A DNA stretch of 64,000 bases from Gluconacetobacter johannae (lineage in GTDB: Bacteria > Pseudomonadota > Alphaproteobacteria > Acetobacterales > Acetobacteraceae). The position numbers were made by a program, and so were the translations under genes. The stretch's first letter is position 1; every line of letters begins with the position of its first letter. Where the stretch lies: assembly GCF_014174305.1 (NCBI RefSeq), contig NZ_JABEQH010000008.1, forward strand, positions 1 through 64,000, written 5' to 3'. The notes beneath the pieces are model-generated. The model was given only the letters and a program-made list of their open reading frames with translations. It had not been told where the DNA came from and did not search any database. Below are positions 31,637 to 40,755 of the stretch, piece by piece.

Positions 31637-31791
31637 ATGGCAGGCATGCAAAATTCGTTCCTATTTTCCTGTCCACCCATGACCTGACGCGGCAGTCTGT
31701 TCCAATCATCCCGGACCACGCCCTTTCCGCGTCGCCCACCATTTGCCGGCGCGGACATGGCAAAGGGGGATGTCCATACCAATGTCACGGG

Positions 31792-32649
31792 ATGGAACAT
31801 GCCGTCGCCCCTCTGTCGCCAGAAACGGACATTCGATTGGACCGCAGCCAGCCTTCCGGACCCGCACCGCCCTTCCCCGCCGACGATCTGCCATCGCCCG
31901 GCCTGCCGCCCTCCGCGCCGCCTGATCCGGTGCTCGCCACCTATGACAGCGCCGTCGTCGAACGGCTGATCGCGGGGCGCCCGATTCGGGTGGTGGGCGA
32001 CGTCCATGGCGACCTGCGGGCCTTTCGCCACGCGGTGGCCACCGACCGTTTCGTGATCCAGCTGGGCGACCTTGTGGACCATGGGCCTGACAGCGTGGGC
32101 ACGTTCCGCCTGATGCAGCGCCTGCTGGACGAGGGACGCGGGCTGTTCATCCTGGGCAACCACGACCGCAAGCTGGCCCGTGCGCTGGCGGGCCACAAGC
32201 TGCGCCGCGACGCGCCGTTGACGGAAACGCTGCGGCAGTTCGAGACACCGGAGAACGAGGACGTGCGGCGCAGGGCGTGGCGCGACATCGCCCAGGCCCC
32301 GCCGTGGCTGGTGCTCGGGCGACGGATCTTCGTGCATGGCGGCTTTCATTCCCGGATGCTGACGGAAGCGCCGCCGTCCGGGCTGGGCGCGGTCACCCCC
32401 GTCCTGTCGCGGGCGCTGTTCGGCGAAACGACGGGACGCATGCAGAAAGACGGCTACCCCGAACGCCGCCTGAACTGGGTCGACCATATCCCGGCGGGTT
32501 ACACTGTCTATTGCGGGCACGACCGGCGCTCGACGGACGGGCGCCCGTGGGTTCGCGCGGGTCGCGCGGGGGGCAATTCGGTCTTTACCGATACCGGCGC
32601 CGGCAAGGGCGGGCATCTGGCATGGATCGACCTGCCCGACGACGCCTGA
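31792..32649 (+). CDS. PPP-type metallophosphatase (Ser/Thr phosphatase-like)
   Basis: 285 residues from the ATG at 31792. After a Pro-rich N-terminal tail of about 45 residues come the calcineurin-like metal motifs GDVHGDL, GDLVDHGPDS, GNHD, then FVHGGFHSRM and YCGHDRRS. The second motif has His where protein phosphatases usually have Arg (GDxxDRG), and the third is GNHD instead of GNHE, so ApaH/PrpE-like or other phosphate ester substrates are as likely as phosphoproteins. It lies in the acetate-resistance neighbourhood upstream of chorismate mutase and sixA. Confidence 0.85.
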   Translation: MEHAVAPLSPETDIRLDRSQPSGPAPPFPADDLPSPGLPPSAPPDPVLATYDSAVVERLIAGRPIRVVGDVHGDLRAFRHAVATDRFVIQLGDLVDHGPDSVGTFRLMQRLLDEGRGLFILGNHDRKLARALAGHKLRRDAPLTETLRQFETPENEDVRRRAWRDIAQAPPWLVLGRRIFVHGGFHSRMLTEAPPSGLGAVTPVLSRALFGETTGRMQKDGYPERRLNWVDHIPAGYTVYCGHDRRSTDGRPWVRAGRAGGNSVFTDTGAGKGGHLAWIDLPDDA

Positions 32650-32701
32650 AAACCTGTATGATGATATGATGTTGCCGATCAACATTCAGGAGCATGTTCA
32701 C

Positions 32702-33064
32702 GTGAGCGACAGCACGGCCATCGATACGACAGTCGCGCCCCCCCAGGGCGGCATACAGGAAGGCGCGCGGGAAACCCTGCTGGCGCTGCGCCGGAGCATC
32801 GACAATATCGACGCCGCGCTGATCTACATGCTGGCCGAACGATTCCGCCACACCCAGGCCGTGGGCGAGCTGAAGGCCCGCCACGCCATGCCGGCCGCCG
32901 ATACCGAGCGTGAGGCGCGACAGGTCCGACGGCTGCGCGACCTCGCGGCGGCGGCGCAGCTCGACCCCGATTTCGCCGAGAAGTTCCTGGCCTTCATCAT
33001 CAAGGAAGTCATCCGCCATCACGAGGCGATCGCGCGTAAGACCAACGGAAACGGCGCCCCCTGA
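32702..33064 (+). CDS. chorismate mutase (AroQ type II)
   Basis: 120 residues from the GTG at 32702, chosen because AGGAG lies 9 nt upstream; an ATG at 32666 would add 12 residues without a ribosome site. The AroQ helical fold is clear: LRRSIDNIDAALIYMLAERFRHTQAVGELKA (helix 1), followed by DTEREARQVRRLRDLA and FAEKFLAFIIKEVIRHHEAI. It converts chorismate to prephenate for phenylalanine and tyrosine. No signal peptide, so cytosolic. The stop overlaps the sixA start (TGATG). Confidence 0.9.
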   Translation: MSDSTAIDTTVAPPQGGIQEGARETLLALRRSIDNIDAALIYMLAERFRHTQAVGELKARHAMPAADTEREARQVRRLRDLAAAAQLDPDFAEKFLAFIIKEVIRHHEAIARKTNGNGAP

Positions 33065-33621
33065 TGCAGGACCTGTCCAAACGCGGTGACACCGCCCCGG
33101 GCGCGCGCATGCTGGTCCTGATGCGCCATGCCGAGGCCTTCCACGCCCCGCATGGCGATCTGGGCCGGGCCAGCGACCTGTCCCGTCCCCTGACGCCGTC
33201 GGGACGCCGCAAGGCGGGGCAACGGGGAACACAACTGCGCGAGATCGGCTTCCATCCCGACCTGGTCCTGGTCAGCCCGGCCATCCGCTCCAGCGAGACC
33301 TATACCGCCCTGGGCCCCTTCCCCGCCGCCCCGGCCCCCACCGTCGCGCAAGAGGCCGGCCTTTATGAATCGGGTCCGGACACCATCCTCGACATCATTC
33401 GGCTGATCCCAGATATGTTTAATAATATCATGGTAATAGGCCACAATCCGGACCTGTATCATCTGGTCCTGGACCTGGCGGGACGAGCCATCGATGACCC
33501 GGACAAATCCATCCTGAGCCGGGGTTTTCCCACCGCGTCCGTCGCCTGTTTCCGGATCCACGGTCCCTGGCACGAACTGGCTGCAAAACGGGCCGTTCTT
33601 TCCCTGGTGCTATGCGCCTGA
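33064..33621 (+). CDS. sixA: SixA-type histidine phosphatase
   Basis: 185 residues. A histidine-phosphatase fold with the catalytic LMRHAEA motif (R21, H22), SPAIRSSETYTAL and the second histidine in VIGHNPDL. SixA of E. coli dephosphorylates phosphohistidine in phosphotransferase proteins; the target here is unknown. A SixA-like gene beside citrate synthase is known from the Acetobacter acetate-resistance region, which this repeats. The ATG shares one base with the chorismate mutase stop, so translation is coupled. Confidence 0.9.
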   Translation: MQDLSKRGDTAPGARMLVLMRHAEAFHAPHGDLGRASDLSRPLTPSGRRKAGQRGTQLREIGFHPDLVLVSPAIRSSETYTALGPFPAAPAPTVAQEAGLYESGPDTILDIIRLIPDMFNNIMVIGHNPDLYHLVLDLAGRAIDDPDKSILSRGFPTASVACFRIHGPWHELAAKRAVLSLVLCA

Positions 33622-33818
33622 CGGCATGACGGACCCCGCGTCGGCGGAGTTGCCACATTTGTCGTTTCGTCCTTATCTCGGGCGCATGCCTGCCGTCCCC
33701 GAACGGGGGCGCATCAGTGGGCCACGCGACGAACTGTCACGCAGAGGACAGGGTGCCCGCAGGTTTGGGATGAGATCTGTCGCACCAGAAGGCGGCGAAC
33801 GACCAAGAGGAGAGTTTG

Positions 33819-35117
33819 ATGACCGAGTCAGGAAAAGTGGCCACCGTCTCGCTGGAAGGCAAAACCGCCAGTCTGCCGGTCCTGTCCGGGGTGCTGGGAC
33901 CGGACGTCCTGGATATCCGCAAGATCGCCGCCGACCTCGGCGTCTTCACGTTCGATCCGGGTTATGGCGAAACGGCGTCGTGCGAGAGCAAGATCACGTT
34001 CATCGACGGCGGCAAGGGCGTGCTGCTGCATCGCGGGTATCCGATCTCGCAGCTTGCCGAACAGGCGACGTTCATGGAGGTCGCGCACCTGCTGCTGAAC
34101 GGCGAACTGCCGACCCGGGCACAGAACGATGCGTTCGTCTCCACCATCAAGTCGCATACGCTGCTGCACGAGCAGATCCGGAATTTCTTCAATGGCTTCC
34201 GCCGCGACGCCCATCCGATGGCGATCCTGTGCGGCACCGTCGGCGCCCTGTCGGCCTTCTATCACGAAGGCACCGACATCTCGAACGCCGCCAGCCGCGA
34301 ACTGTCGGCGATGCGCCTGATCGCCAAGCTGCCGACGATCGCGGCCTGGGCCTATAAATACACGCAGGGCGAAGCGTTCGTATATCCGCGCAACGACCTG
34401 AACTATGCCGAAAACTTCCTGTCGATGATGTTCGCGCATCCGTCCGAGCCGTACGTGGTCAACCCCGTCCTGGCGCGCGCGATGGACCGGATCCTGATCC
34501 TGCATGCCGACCACGAACAGAATGCCTCGACCTCGACGGTGCGTCTGGCGGGTTCGACGGGCGCCAATCCGTTCGCCTGTATCGCCGCCGGCATCGCCGC
34601 CCTGTGGGGGCCCGCCCACGGCGGCGCCAACGAGGCCGTGCTGAAGATGCTGGCCGAGATCGGCAGCAAGGACAATATTCCCGACTTCATCTCCAAGGTG
34701 AAGGACAAGAACAGCGGCGTGCGGCTGATGGGATTCGGTCACCGCGTCTACAAGAACTTCGACCCCCGGGCGAAGATCATGCAGGCGACCTGCCACGAGG
34801 TCCTGAGTGAACTCGGCATCAAGGACGACCCCTTGCTGGACCTGGCGATCGAACTGGAAAAGATCGCCATCCACGACGAATATTTCGTCAAGCGCAGCCT
34901 GTATCCGAACGTCGATTTCTATTCGGGGATCATCCTGAAGGCGATGGGCATTCCCACCAGCATGTTCACCGTCCTGTTCGCCGTCGCCCGCACCGTCGGC
35001 TGGATCAGCCAGTGGAAGGAAATGATCGAGGAACCCGGCCAGCGCATCGGCCGTCCGCGCCAGCTTTACACCGGCTCCCCCCAGCGCGACTTCCCGTCCT
35101 ACGACCAGCGCGGCTGA
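33819..35117 (+). CDS. gltA: citrate synthase (aarA type)
   Basis: 432 residues from the ATG at 33819, with AAGAGGAGAG just upstream (the in-frame TTG at 33816 is not needed). A hexameric type II citrate synthase: catalytic His in [11 protein letters not shown], second His in [14 protein letters not shown], Asp in PNVDFYSG. It joins acetyl-CoA, including that made by AarC, to oxaloacetate. In Acetobacter this gene is aarA, needed for acetic acid resistance. The 197 bp upstream gap should carry its own promoter, and a strong terminator follows. Confidence 0.96.
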   Translation: MTESGKVATVSLEGKTASLPVLSGVLGPDVLDIRKIAADLGVFTFDPGYGETASCESKITFIDGGKGVLLHRGYPISQLAEQATFMEVAHLLLNGELPTRAQNDAFVSTIKSHTLLHEQIRNFFNGFRRDAHPMAILCGTVGALSAFYHEGTDISNAASRELSAMRLIAKLPTIAAWAYKYTQGEAFVYPRNDLNYAENFLSMMFAHPSEPYVVNPVLARAMDRILILHADHEQNASTSTVRLAGSTGANPFACIAAGIAALWGPAHGGANEAVLKMLAEIGSKDNIPDFISKVKDKNSGVRLMGFGHRVYKNFDPRAKIMQATCHEVLSELGIKDDPLLDLAIELEKIAIHDEYFVKRSLYPNVDFYSGIILKAMGIPTSMFTVLFAVARTVGWISQWKEMIEEPGQRIGRPRQLYTGSPQRDFPSYDQRG

Positions 35118-35164
35118 GCGCACATTCCACCATGGGGCTGGCGGCAACGCCACCCCTTCGGCGG

Positions 35165-35197
35165 AAAAGCCGGCCCCCTTTGGGGGCCGGCTTTTTT
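35165..35197 (+). terminator. intrinsic terminator after citrate synthase
   Basis: GCCGGCCCCC (35169-35178) pairs perfectly with GGGGGCCGGC (35182-35191) around a TTT loop, with six T residues after it and four A residues before it. It is 50 bp past the citrate synthase stop. Confidence 0.93.
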
Positions 35198-35269
35198 GTC
35201 TGTCCAATAGATGAGGGCAAGCGGCAGAATATCGGCTATCGACGCCAACGATCCGGATAGGGACTGAAC

Positions 35270-35503
35270 ATGGAAAAAATTCCGAACCGGGCCTGGTTCA
35301 AACCCAAGACATTCGGCTACGGCGCATCGCCTGCCTCATGGCAGGGATGGCTTGCAACGGCGATTTTCGTCGTCGTCTTCCTCGCCGCGACGCTCAGTCT
35401 TCGCGGCGTGGGGCGATGGATCGCCGATGGCGTCCTGCTGGCAGGCTTTGTGGCGTTGGTTTACGCCAAAACAGACGGTGAGTGGCGTTGGCGTGGTTTG
35501 TAG
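35270..35503 (+). CDS. small two-helix membrane protein, uncharacterised
   Basis: 77 residues. The start WFKPKTFGYGASPASWQGW leads into two hydrophobic helices (about residues 29-43 and 51-64), and the protein ends EWRWRGL. Short proteins with the opening pattern KxFGYGAxPxxWQGW occur in many alphaproteobacteria, which supports a real gene; function unknown. The ribosome site is weak (AGGGA 8 nt upstream). It is isolated between the citrate synthase terminator and a minus-strand gene. Confidence 0.72.
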   Translation: MEKIPNRAWFKPKTFGYGASPASWQGWLATAIFVVVFLAATLSLRGVGRWIADGVLLAGFVALVYAKTDGEWRWRGL

Positions 35504-35541
35504 AGCAGGTCGCGTTCAGGCGGTAAAGCGCGCCGCCCCAA

Positions 35542-35796
35542 TCAATCGCACAGGCATCCCGCCGTCGGCCCCTGGTCGCGGCGGATGACATGATGGTCGA
35601 TCCATTCGGACACCAGACGCCGCGCCTCGTTCAACGAGGATTCGGGATGGTGGATCCGGTACAGGGTCGTACACGCATGGAATGCCGACATGTCGCCGGT
35701 CCCAACGTCGCGCAGCTCCTGATAGGCGGTCACCACCGCACGCTCGCAATTCCGCACAATCCTGCCGGTCTCGACATCCACTGCTCTCACCCTCAT
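35542..35796 (-). CDS. hypothetical protein
   Basis: 84 residues, no recognised domain, no signal or membrane segment. Composition is protein-like (AVVTAYQELRDVGTGDMSAFHACTTLYR, then a helix-rich LNEARRLVSEWIDHH). It contains three Cys, two of them in the ending GCLCD. No clear ribosome site precedes the ATG, so the start is uncertain. Longer frames in the same place are arginine- and glycine-rich and look like shadows. It is the only plausible gene between 35504 and 36000. Confidence 0.55.
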   Translation of the reverse strand: MRVRAVDVETGRIVRNCERAVVTAYQELRDVGTGDMSAFHACTTLYRIHHPESSLNEARRLVSEWIDHHVIRRDQGPTAGCLCD

Positions 35797-35999
35797 TTGC
35801 GAACGATTTGCAATTACGTAATGATAGCGTCTTCACCCTATGCAGGCAAGGAAAACCCCTGCCGCAGGACCACGCTTCCCATTTCCGCCCGAGAAGCAGC
35901 AGCATCCCCTGCCCGACCTTTCCCGGAGCATGGATTTTCCAGCCTGTTCCCGCTAAGCCTCATCCACCAGTCACGTAATAATCCGGAGATACAGGCGGC

Positions 36000-36758
36000 A
36001 TGAGCGACATGACAGGAAACGGGGCGGGCCTCTCGACGGGCTCCACAGCCTGGGACCGGGACGCCGCCCTGACGACGGCCAAGTTGCTGCTCGAAATCAA
36101 GGCCGTCAATTTCCGACCCGAGGAGCCGTACACCCTGACGTCGGGGTGGAAATCGCCGGTCTATATCGATTGCCGGCGCATCATTTTCTTCCCGCGCGCC
36201 CGCGCCAAGATCGTCGAACTGGGCGTCGAGAAGATCGGGCGTCATGTGGGCTATGAAAGCATCGACGCCGTGGTCGGCGGCGAAACCGCCGGCATTCCCT
36301 TTGCCGCCTGGATCGCCGACCGGATGATGGCGCCCATGGCCTATGTCCGCAAGAAGCCCAAGGGTTTCGGCCGCAACGCCCAGATCGAGGGCGACGTGCC
36401 CGAAGGCATGCGTACCCTGCTGGTCGAGGACCTGACGACGGACGGGTCGTCCAAGGTCCGGTTCGCCAAGGCGCTGCGCGACGCCGGGGCGATCGTGGAT
36501 CATACGTTCGTGGTCTTCTTCTACGGCGTGTTTCCCGGCGCGCATCGCACCCTGGCGGACATGAACATCTCGTTGCATGCCCTGTGCACCTGGTGGGACG
36601 TGCTGGAAGCCTGTGCGGGGCGGCCCTATTTCTCGGAAAAAGCCGCGGCCGAAGTCCGGCGCTTCCTGGAAGACCCCTGCGGGTGGTCCGCGCGCCACGG
36701 GGGCGTCGGCAGCGCCGAAGAGGCCCTCGCGTTCAAAGGCGCACAAGCCCAGGGGTGA
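36000..36758 (+). CDS. pyrE: orotate phosphoribosyltransferase
   Basis: 252 residues. It transfers phosphoribose from PRPP to orotate, giving OMP in pyrimidine synthesis. The PRPP-binding motif is LLVEDLTTDGSSK (about residues 140-152); the N-terminal TSGWKSPVYIDCR matches the orotate-site region. The first 20 residues and the last 40 extend beyond the family core. GGAG lies upstream of the ATG. Its end folds into a hairpin shared with the convergent murI. Confidence 0.95.
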   Translation: MSDMTGNGAGLSTGSTAWDRDAALTTAKLLLEIKAVNFRPEEPYTLTSGWKSPVYIDCRRIIFFPRARAKIVELGVEKIGRHVGYESIDAVVGGETAGIPFAAWIADRMMAPMAYVRKKPKGFGRNAQIEGDVPEGMRTLLVEDLTTDGSSKVRFAKALRDAGAIVDHTFVVFFYGVFPGAHRTLADMNISLHALCTWWDVLEACAGRPYFSEKAAAEVRRFLEDPCGWSARHGGVGSAEEALAFKGAQAQG

Positions 36759-36773
36759 TCCGCCTGGGCTTTC
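36745..36773. terminator. bidirectional hairpin at the pyrE/murI junction
   Basis: AAGCCCAGG (36745-36753) pairs with CCTGGGCTT (36763-36771). The stem covers the pyrE stop codon and abuts the murI stop at 36772. The T tail is only 3 nt on the plus strand, so termination strength is moderate. Confidence 0.6.
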
Positions 36774-37569
36774 AGAACCGCTCGAACACAGTCAGCCCAA
36801 AACGCGCCAGACTGCCCCGAAAGGCGGCAGTCGGCGCGAAGGGGCCGGTGAAAACGGCAACCCCCGGCGGGGGATCATCAGGCCAGGACTGCCCCTGGGT
36901 CAGGTAGGCCACGCGACGCGCGATGCCGGCGCCCCCATCGACGAAGGCCAGCGGGCGCGGAGCGACGGCGATCAGGCGATCGGCGACCAGCGGAAAATGG
37001 GTGCAGGCCAGGACGATCGTGTCGATGGACGCGCCATCCGGCTGGCCAAGCAGGCCGGCCAGGACCTCGCGATAGGCATCGTCGGGCGTCTCCTCGCCGC
37101 GAAGATGGGCCTCGGCCAGTTCGACCAGCCGCGCCGAGCCATGGCGCAGGACCACGCAATCGGCGGCATAATCGGCACTCAGCCGGTCCACATAGGGCTG
37201 GCGCACCGTGGCCTCGGTGCCCAGCACCCCGATCACACGGGTGCGGGAGGCCAGCGCCGCGGGACGGATCGCGGGCACGGTCCCGACCACGGGCAGGTCC
37301 AGCACCGCCCGCATCGTCCCCAGCGCGATGGTGCAGGCGGTGTTGCAGGCATTGACGACCAGACGGGGACGATAATGCGCCGCCAGCCGGCCCAGCAGGG
37401 CGGGAACGCGGCCGGCGATCTCGGCCTCGGATTTCAGGCCGTAGGGAAAGAAGGCATTGTCGGCCACATAGACGATAGGGGCGCGCGGCAGCAGGGCACG
37501 CGTGGGGGCAAGGACCGACAGCCCGCCGACGCCCGAATCGAAAAAGAGGATGGGACGACGGTCAGCCAT
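36772..37569 (-). CDS. murI: glutamate racemase
   Basis: 265 residues. It makes D-glutamate for peptidoglycan in the cytosol. The two catalytic cysteines are C75 in VNACNTA and C189 in LACTHFPL; the N-terminal FFDSGVGGLSVL motif (D11, S12) is intact. Length matches the family. It ends 13 bp from the pyrE stop. The upstream polyprenyl diphosphate synthase gene ends 53 bp before it on the same strand, so the two may share a transcript that supplies cell wall precursors and carrier lipids. Confidence 0.95.
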   Translation of the reverse strand: MADRRPILFFDSGVGGLSVLAPTRALLPRAPIVYVADNAFFPYGLKSEAEIAGRVPALLGRLAAHYRPRLVVNACNTACTIALGTMRAVLDLPVVGTVPAIRPAALASRTRVIGVLGTEATVRQPYVDRLSADYAADCVVLRHGSARLVELAEAHLRGEETPDDAYREVLAGLLGQPDGASIDTIVLACTHFPLVADRLIAVAPRPLAFVDGGAGIARRVAYLTQGQSWPDDPPPGVAVFTGPFAPTAAFRGSLARFGLTVFERF

Positions 37570-37622
37570 GCGCGGGTCGCGGGTCCGTTTGAAGAAACGT
37601 GTTCCGACGATCGCGGCGTGCC

Positions 37623-38627
37623 CTAGCGGGCACGGCTGACGGTGTAGCCGGCCGTATCCTGCAACAGGCGGCGCAGACGGCTTTCGGGGAAGATCTCCAG
37701 CGCGTCGCGTGCCGCCTGCGCGTAGACGGCGGCACGACTCAGCGTGGTCTCGATCGCATTGGTGGCCTCGATCAGCGACAGGGCCCGATCCAGGTCTTCC
37801 GGGCTCTGCTCGCTGTCCTCGATGACGCGGCGCCAGAAGATCCGGTCCTCGTCGCTGCCGGCGGCGTAGGCCGCCAGGATGGGCAGGGTGATCTTGCCTT
37901 CGCGGAAATCGTCCCCGACCGTCTTGCCCAGGATCGCCTGGTCGGCGGCATAATCCAGCGCGTCATCGACCAGCTGGAAAGCCATGCCCAGGTTGGTGCC
38001 GTAGGATTCAAGCGCCAGTTCCTCGGCCTCGGGCCGACCCGCGACGACCGCGCCGACACGACACGCAGCGGCGAACAGGGCCGCGGTCTTGCCGTGAATG
38101 ACCTCCAGATACTGTTCGATCGACGTCGACAGGTCATTCTGGGTCGACATCTGCAGGACTTCGCCCTCGGCGATCGTCGCGGACGCCGAGGACAGGATGG
38201 CCATGACTTTCAGCGACCCGTCGTCGGTCATCAGCTGGAACGAGCGGGCAAACAGGAAATCGCCCACCAGGACCGACGCCTTGTTGCCGAACACCGCATT
38301 GGCGCTGGCCAGGCCGCGCCGCAGCAGGCTGTCGTCGACCACGTCGTCGTGCAGCAGGGTCGCCGTATGAATGAATTCGACGCAGGCGGCGAGGGAGACA
38401 TGGCGCTGGCGAGTCGGTCCGGGCTCGTATCCGCACAGGCGCGCCGATGCCAGGGTCAGCAGCGGACGCAGGCGCTTGCCGCCCGCCGCGACCAGATGGG
38501 CGGCAAGCTGCGGGATCAGGGCAACCGGGCTGTCCATCCGTTCGACGATCGCGCGGTTGCATGCCGCCATATCGTCGCCAAGATAGTCCGACAATTCCCG
38601 CAGCGCCGCTTCCGTTCCGTCCGCCAT
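37623..38627 (-). CDS. ispB: polyprenyl diphosphate synthase (octaprenyl/decaprenyl type)
   Basis: 334 residues from the ATG at 38625-38627; the frame is open to 38780 but the extra part is not family-like and overlaps the divergent gene. The trans-prenyltransferase motifs are LLHDDVVDDS (first Asp-rich motif), GGKRLRPLL and QLVDDALDYAAD (second Asp-rich motif). It elongates farnesyl or geranylgeranyl diphosphate to the ubiquinone side chain; acetic acid bacteria use Q9 or Q10, so the exact chain length is not assigned. It links with dxs at the window start as part of isoprenoid metabolism. Confidence 0.92.
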   Translation of the reverse strand: MADGTEAALRELSDYLGDDMAACNRAIVERMDSPVALIPQLAAHLVAAGGKRLRPLLTLASARLCGYEPGPTRQRHVSLAACVEFIHTATLLHDDVVDDSLLRRGLASANAVFGNKASVLVGDFLFARSFQLMTDDGSLKVMAILSSASATIAEGEVLQMSTQNDLSTSIEQYLEVIHGKTAALFAAACRVGAVVAGRPEAEELALESYGTNLGMAFQLVDDALDYAADQAILGKTVGDDFREGKITLPILAAYAAGSDEDRIFWRRVIEDSEQSPEDLDRALSLIEATNAIETTLSRAAVYAQAARDALEIFPESRLRRLLQDTAGYTVSRAR

Positions 38628-38742
38628 CGGATTGGTCGCCCCTTTGTCTTTCGCGCTTGCGGTTCGTTCGGATTCCGGCAGGGTGACTGCAACGCCCAAA
38701 AGGTTAAACTCCCCGGCTCCGTAGGATTGGTCTGCTGAACAT

Positions 38743-39588
38743 ATGAGCGGCGCAGGAATGACGGTCAAGCCGAAGGACACGATAGATGAGATCCCGCCGG
38801 ATCAGGCATGCCCGGCGGACAAGCCGGGGTGCGAGGCGACCACGGCGGGAAGCCTGCTGGACGGCCGTATTCGCTACCGGCAGTTCCGGCAGGGATACCG
38901 CACGGGCCTGGAACCTGTCCTGATGGCGGCGCATGTCCCCGCGCGCCCCGGGGACCGGGTTCTGGAAGGCGGGTGCGGCGCCGGCGCGGGCCTGATGTGC
39001 CTTGCCCATCGGGTCGCCGAGGTGACGGGGGTGGGACTTGAACACGACCTCCCGACCGCCGGACTGGCGCAGGCCAATTTCGCCGATAACGGGTTCGACC
39101 GCCTGCATGTCGCGCGGACCACCCTGCCCGCCCTGCCGACGACCCTGTCCACCCTTGCCATGTTCCCGCCCGAGGGGGGATGGTTCGACCACGCCTTCGC
39201 CAATCCGCCCTGGCATCGCCACGACGCCACCGCCTCGCCCGACGCGCGGCGGGACCTGGCGCGCCGCCTCGCGTCCGCCGAGACCATCGCCGCCTGGGTC
39301 GGCAGCCTGGGGCGGCAGGTCCGCCGTCGCGGCACGCTGACGCTCGCCCTGCCGGCCGCCCTTCATGACGTAGCGGTTGCCTCCATGCGTGAACACGGGA
39401 TCGGCGCGATCTCCATCTTCCCGTTCTGGCCCAAGGCCGGGCGGGCAGCCCGGATCGTACTGGTGCAAGGACGAATCGGATCGAAAGGCGACGCCGCCAT
39501 CCTGCCCGGCCTGGTCCTGCACGAGGAGGACGGCCGTTTTACCCCTCGTGCGACATCGGTGCTGCGCGACGGGAGCGCCCTTGCCTAG
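38743..39588 (+). CDS. class I SAM-dependent methyltransferase, TrmN6-like
   Basis: 281 residues. The SAM-binding segment is VLEGGCGAGAGLMCLAHR (about residues 74-91) and the substrate motif is NPPW (about residue 154), the form used by N6-adenine and N5-glutamine methyltransferases. The opening RYRQFRQGYRTGLEPVLMAA resembles tRNA1(Val) A37 N6-methyltransferase, which supports a tRNA target, but glutamine or other targets cannot be excluded. It starts divergently from the polyprenyl synthase gene (115 bp between). Confidence 0.82.
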   Translation: MSGAGMTVKPKDTIDEIPPDQACPADKPGCEATTAGSLLDGRIRYRQFRQGYRTGLEPVLMAAHVPARPGDRVLEGGCGAGAGLMCLAHRVAEVTGVGLEHDLPTAGLAQANFADNGFDRLHVARTTLPALPTTLSTLAMFPPEGGWFDHAFANPPWHRHDATASPDARRDLARRLASAETIAAWVGSLGRQVRRRGTLTLALPAALHDVAVASMREHGIGAISIFPFWPKAGRAARIVLVQGRIGSKGDAAILPGLVLHEEDGRFTPRATSVLRDGSALA

Positions 39589-39621
39589 AGGGCGCCCCGC
39601 CCTCCCTTGCCGGACGGGCGC

Positions 39622-40641
39622 TTACTGGAAAACGCTTTCCTCGAACGCTTCTTCCCACGAACCGGACGTGGACGCCCGGCTGTATTCGGTCGAGCGGTTT
39701 TCGAAGAAATTGGTGTGCTCGACGGCGTTGAGCATGTCGTCCAGCCACGGCAGCGGATTGCTGGGCACATTATACAGTGCGTCCAGCCCCAACTGATTCA
39801 GACGCCGGTCGGCGACGAAGCGGATGTAGGTCTTGACCGTGGCCGCATCCAGCCCCTCGACAGGCCCCATCTCGAACGCCAGATCGATGAAGGCGTCCTC
39901 GTGTTCGAGGATGTCGCGGCAGATCTGGCGGATGTCCTCCTGCAGGGCCTCGGTCCAGATCTCCGGGTTCTCCTGGATGAACACGCGGAACAGGCGCGCC
40001 ATCGACAGGCAATGCAGGGTCTCGTCCCGCACCGACCACGAGACGATCTGCCCCATGCCCTTCAGCTTGTTGAAACGCGGGAAGTTCAGCAGGATCGCGA
40101 AGGATGCAAACAGCTGCAGCCCTTCGGTAAAGGCGCCGAACGCCGCCAGGGTCCGGGCGATCTCATATTTGCTGTCGACCGAGAAGCTCTGCATATAGTC
40201 ATATTTATCCTTCATTTCCTTATATTTAAGGAAAGCCGAATATTCGCTCTCGGGCATGCCGATGGTATCGAGCAGATGACTGTAGGCGGCGATATGAATC
40301 GTCTCGATGTTCGAGAAGGCCGACAGCATCATCAGCACTTCGGTCGGTTTGAAGATCCGGCTGTAGTGCTTCATGTAACAATTGTTCACTTCCACGTCGG
40401 ACTGCGTGAAGAAGCGAAAGATCTGCGTGACCAGGTGGCGCTCGCTTTCGGTCAGCGTGCGGTGCCAGTCCTTCACGTCGTCGGCCAGGGGCACTTCCTC
40501 GGGCAGCCAGTGAACACGCTGCTGGGTCAGCCACGCATCATAGGCCCACGGATAGCGGAACGGCTTGTAGACCGGATTGGCGGTCAGCAGGTCGAAATGC
40601 GGTTCGGCCCCGGATTGGGGCTGCTGTGACGTATCGCTCAT
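39622..40641 (-). CDS. nrdB: ribonucleotide reductase subunit beta (class Ia type)
   Basis: 339 residues. The di-iron radical subunit: metal ligands E113, H116, E173, E207 and H210 fit family spacing (with D82 as the likely first ligand), and the radical tyrosine is Y120 in ETIHIAAYSH. It supplies the tyrosyl radical to NrdA for reduction of NDPs to dNDPs. The C-terminal EEAFEESVFQ is the tail that docks on the large subunit. It follows nrdA by 114 bp on the same strand, and the two form an operon. Confidence 0.95.
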   Translation of the reverse strand: MSDTSQQPQSGAEPHFDLLTANPVYKPFRYPWAYDAWLTQQRVHWLPEEVPLADDVKDWHRTLTESERHLVTQIFRFFTQSDVEVNNCYMKHYSRIFKPTEVLMMLSAFSNIETIHIAAYSHLLDTIGMPESEYSAFLKYKEMKDKYDYMQSFSVDSKYEIARTLAAFGAFTEGLQLFASFAILLNFPRFNKLKGMGQIVSWSVRDETLHCLSMARLFRVFIQENPEIWTEALQEDIRQICRDILEHEDAFIDLAFEMGPVEGLDAATVKTYIRFVADRRLNQLGLDALYNVPSNPLPWLDDMLNAVEHTNFFENRSTEYSRASTSGSWEEAFEESVFQ

Positions 40642-40755
40642 GTCGTATTCTCCGGGAGGCGGAAGGCGCCGATGCGGGCCGGATGGGCCTGGTCCGGACG
40701 CATCTCCGTTCAGGACGGAACGGCGCCGGACCTCATGTGCTTTTACTGGGGGCCG

